From Acidobacteriota bacterium (lineage in GTDB: Bacteria > Acidobacteriota > Terriglobia > UBA7540), in the NCBI GenBank assembly GCA_021827255.1, contig JAKAWO010000179.1, positions 1 through 6,375 on the forward strand: DNA of 6,375 nt. The letters run 5' to 3'. A model generated the notes under the pieces. It worked only from the letters and a program-made list of their open reading frames with translations. It searched no databases and had not been told where the DNA came from. The position numbers and the translations under genes were made by a program. Numbering within the stretch: the stretch's first letter is position 1; the number at the start of each line of letters is the position of its first letter. Positions 5,675-6,375 of this stretch are shown here, one piece after another.

Positions 5675-6375
5675 GTGGGTTATCAAGATCTCAGAGCCTT
5701 TGTGAAGCGCCTCGAGCGCGAGGGTGAACTTTGCCGGATTGCGGCCGAGGTGGACGTGGACCTCGAAATCACGGAGATCACTGACCGCGTCTCGAAGAGC
5801 GGCGGACCGGCGCTGCTGTTCGAGAAGCCGCGCTCGGCCCGGGACGGCGTGAGCTATTCGATGCCACTGCTCATCAACGCGCTGGGCACGCGGCGGCGGA
5901 TGGAATTGGCGCTCGAAGCTGCTTCCCTCGAGGACGTGGCGGCGAGAATCGCCGATTTCCTCGAAACAAAGCCGCCCGAAGGCATTTTTGACAAGGTTAA
6001 AATGCTTCCCAAATTGGCGGAAATCGGCTCGTTCTTTCCCAAAACCGTCCGCAATGGCCCTGTGAAGGAAGTCATCGAGCGGGAAAATTTTTCTCTCGGA
6101 CGGCTGCCCATTATGAAATGCTGGCCGGAGGATGCGGGCCGTTTCATCACTTTTCCCATGGTCATCACCCGCAGCCCGAGGAGCGGGCGGCGCAATGTCG
6201 GCTGCTATCGCATGCAGGTTTTCGACGCGCGCACGACCGCCATGCACTGGCAGGTTCACAAGGGAGGAGCCGAGCACTTCCGTTGGCTCGAGCGGCAGGG
6301 GAAGGAGCGGCGAATGGAAGTTGCGGTCGCCATTGGCTGCGACCCCTCCACCATGCTGGCAGGCATTCTGCCGCT
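5675..6375 (+). CDS. UbiD-family decarboxylase, N-terminal part; probable menaquinone-pathway MqnL (runs off right edge)
   Basis: The frame stays open to the window end, giving 233 codons of a protein usually near 450-600 residues. The family uses prenylated FMN to decarboxylate aromatic or unsaturated acids. Visible family features are YQDLRAFVKRLEREGEL (3-19), PALLFEKP (45-52), the NVGCYRMQ segment (174-181), and HWQVHKGG (191-198), matching the cofactor- and metal-binding N-x-G-x-YR and HxGG blocks of UbiD. The catalytic glutamates lie beyond the window. Start: GTG at 5675 places the conserved YxDLR block at residue 3, as is usual. An in-frame ATG at 5603 would add 24 basic residues (MGRRRCYLENW...), but its GAGG touches the ATG and cannot serve as a normal ribosome site; TTG at 5642 is another option. 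Divergent placement next to mqnA-mqnC suggests MqnL, which decarboxylates prenylated dihydroxynaphthoate. That assignment is contextual. Confidence 0.9.
   Translation, partial: MGYQDLRAFVKRLEREGELCRIAAEVDVDLEITEITDRVSKSGGPALLFEKPRSARDGVSYSMPLLINALGTRRRMELALEAASLEDVAARIADFLETKPPEGIFDKVKMLPKLAEIGSFFPKTVRNGPVKEVIERENFSLGRLPIMKCWPEDAGRFITFPMVITRSPRSGRRNVGCYRMQVFDARTTAMHWQVHKGGAEHFRWLERQGKERRMEVAVAIGCDPSTMLAGILP

Noticed and set aside
5579..6277. A 232-codon open frame on the minus strand opposite the UbiD gene
   Set aside because: The plus-strand frame clearly encodes UbiD motifs; the antisense product shows no recognisable domain and is explained by GC-rich codon bias.

Overview
This is a GC-rich bacterial chromosomal window, densely packed with housekeeping-type metabolic genes. 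I see no mobile element, CRISPR array, rRNA or tRNA. The futalosine-type menaquinone genes point to a lineage that makes menaquinone by the Mqn route. The wording of MqnC (CTEYCSFC, FGCGET) and the frequent TTG/GTG starts would suit an Acidobacteriota-like or related soil/metagenomic bacterium. That taxonomic guess is inference only.

Layout. Plus strand, left edge: the 3' part of a PIG-L/LmbE-type deacetylase (2-571) is followed after 7 nt by a small zinc-ribbon membrane protein (579-1178). Minus strand, centre: a galT-galK pair (3351 down to 1216) converges on the zinc-ribbon gene with only 37 bp between the stops. An AT-rich stretch upstream of galT (about 3450-3489) holds a sigma70-like promoter candidate overlapped by a 7-bp-arm dyad that could be an operator. 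Minus strand, right: an mqnA-mqnC pair (5480 down to 3568) with overlapping stop and start, ending in a GC-rich hairpin. Plus strand, right edge: a divergently oriented UbiD-family decarboxylase, cut by the window end. It is probably the menaquinone-pathway enzyme MqnL.

How the genes work together. GalK phosphorylates galactose and GalT moves UMP from UDP-glucose to galactose-1-phosphate. These are the middle two steps of the Leloir pathway; galE and galM are not in the window. MqnA dehydrates chorismate to 3-enolpyruvylbenzoate, and MqnC cyclises dehypoxanthine futalosine. The UbiD protein plausibly removes the carboxyl group from the prenylated 1,4-dihydroxy-6-naphthoate later in the same pathway. 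MqnE, MqnB, MqnD, MqnP and the UbiX-type flavin prenyltransferase must lie elsewhere.

I do not see an undescribed multi-gene system here. The points most worth a second look are the dyad over the galT promoter, a possible 6-codon leader ORF overlapping the TTG start of mqnA, the repeated use of TTG starts at coupled junctions, and the pairing of the UbiD gene with mqnA-mqnC.
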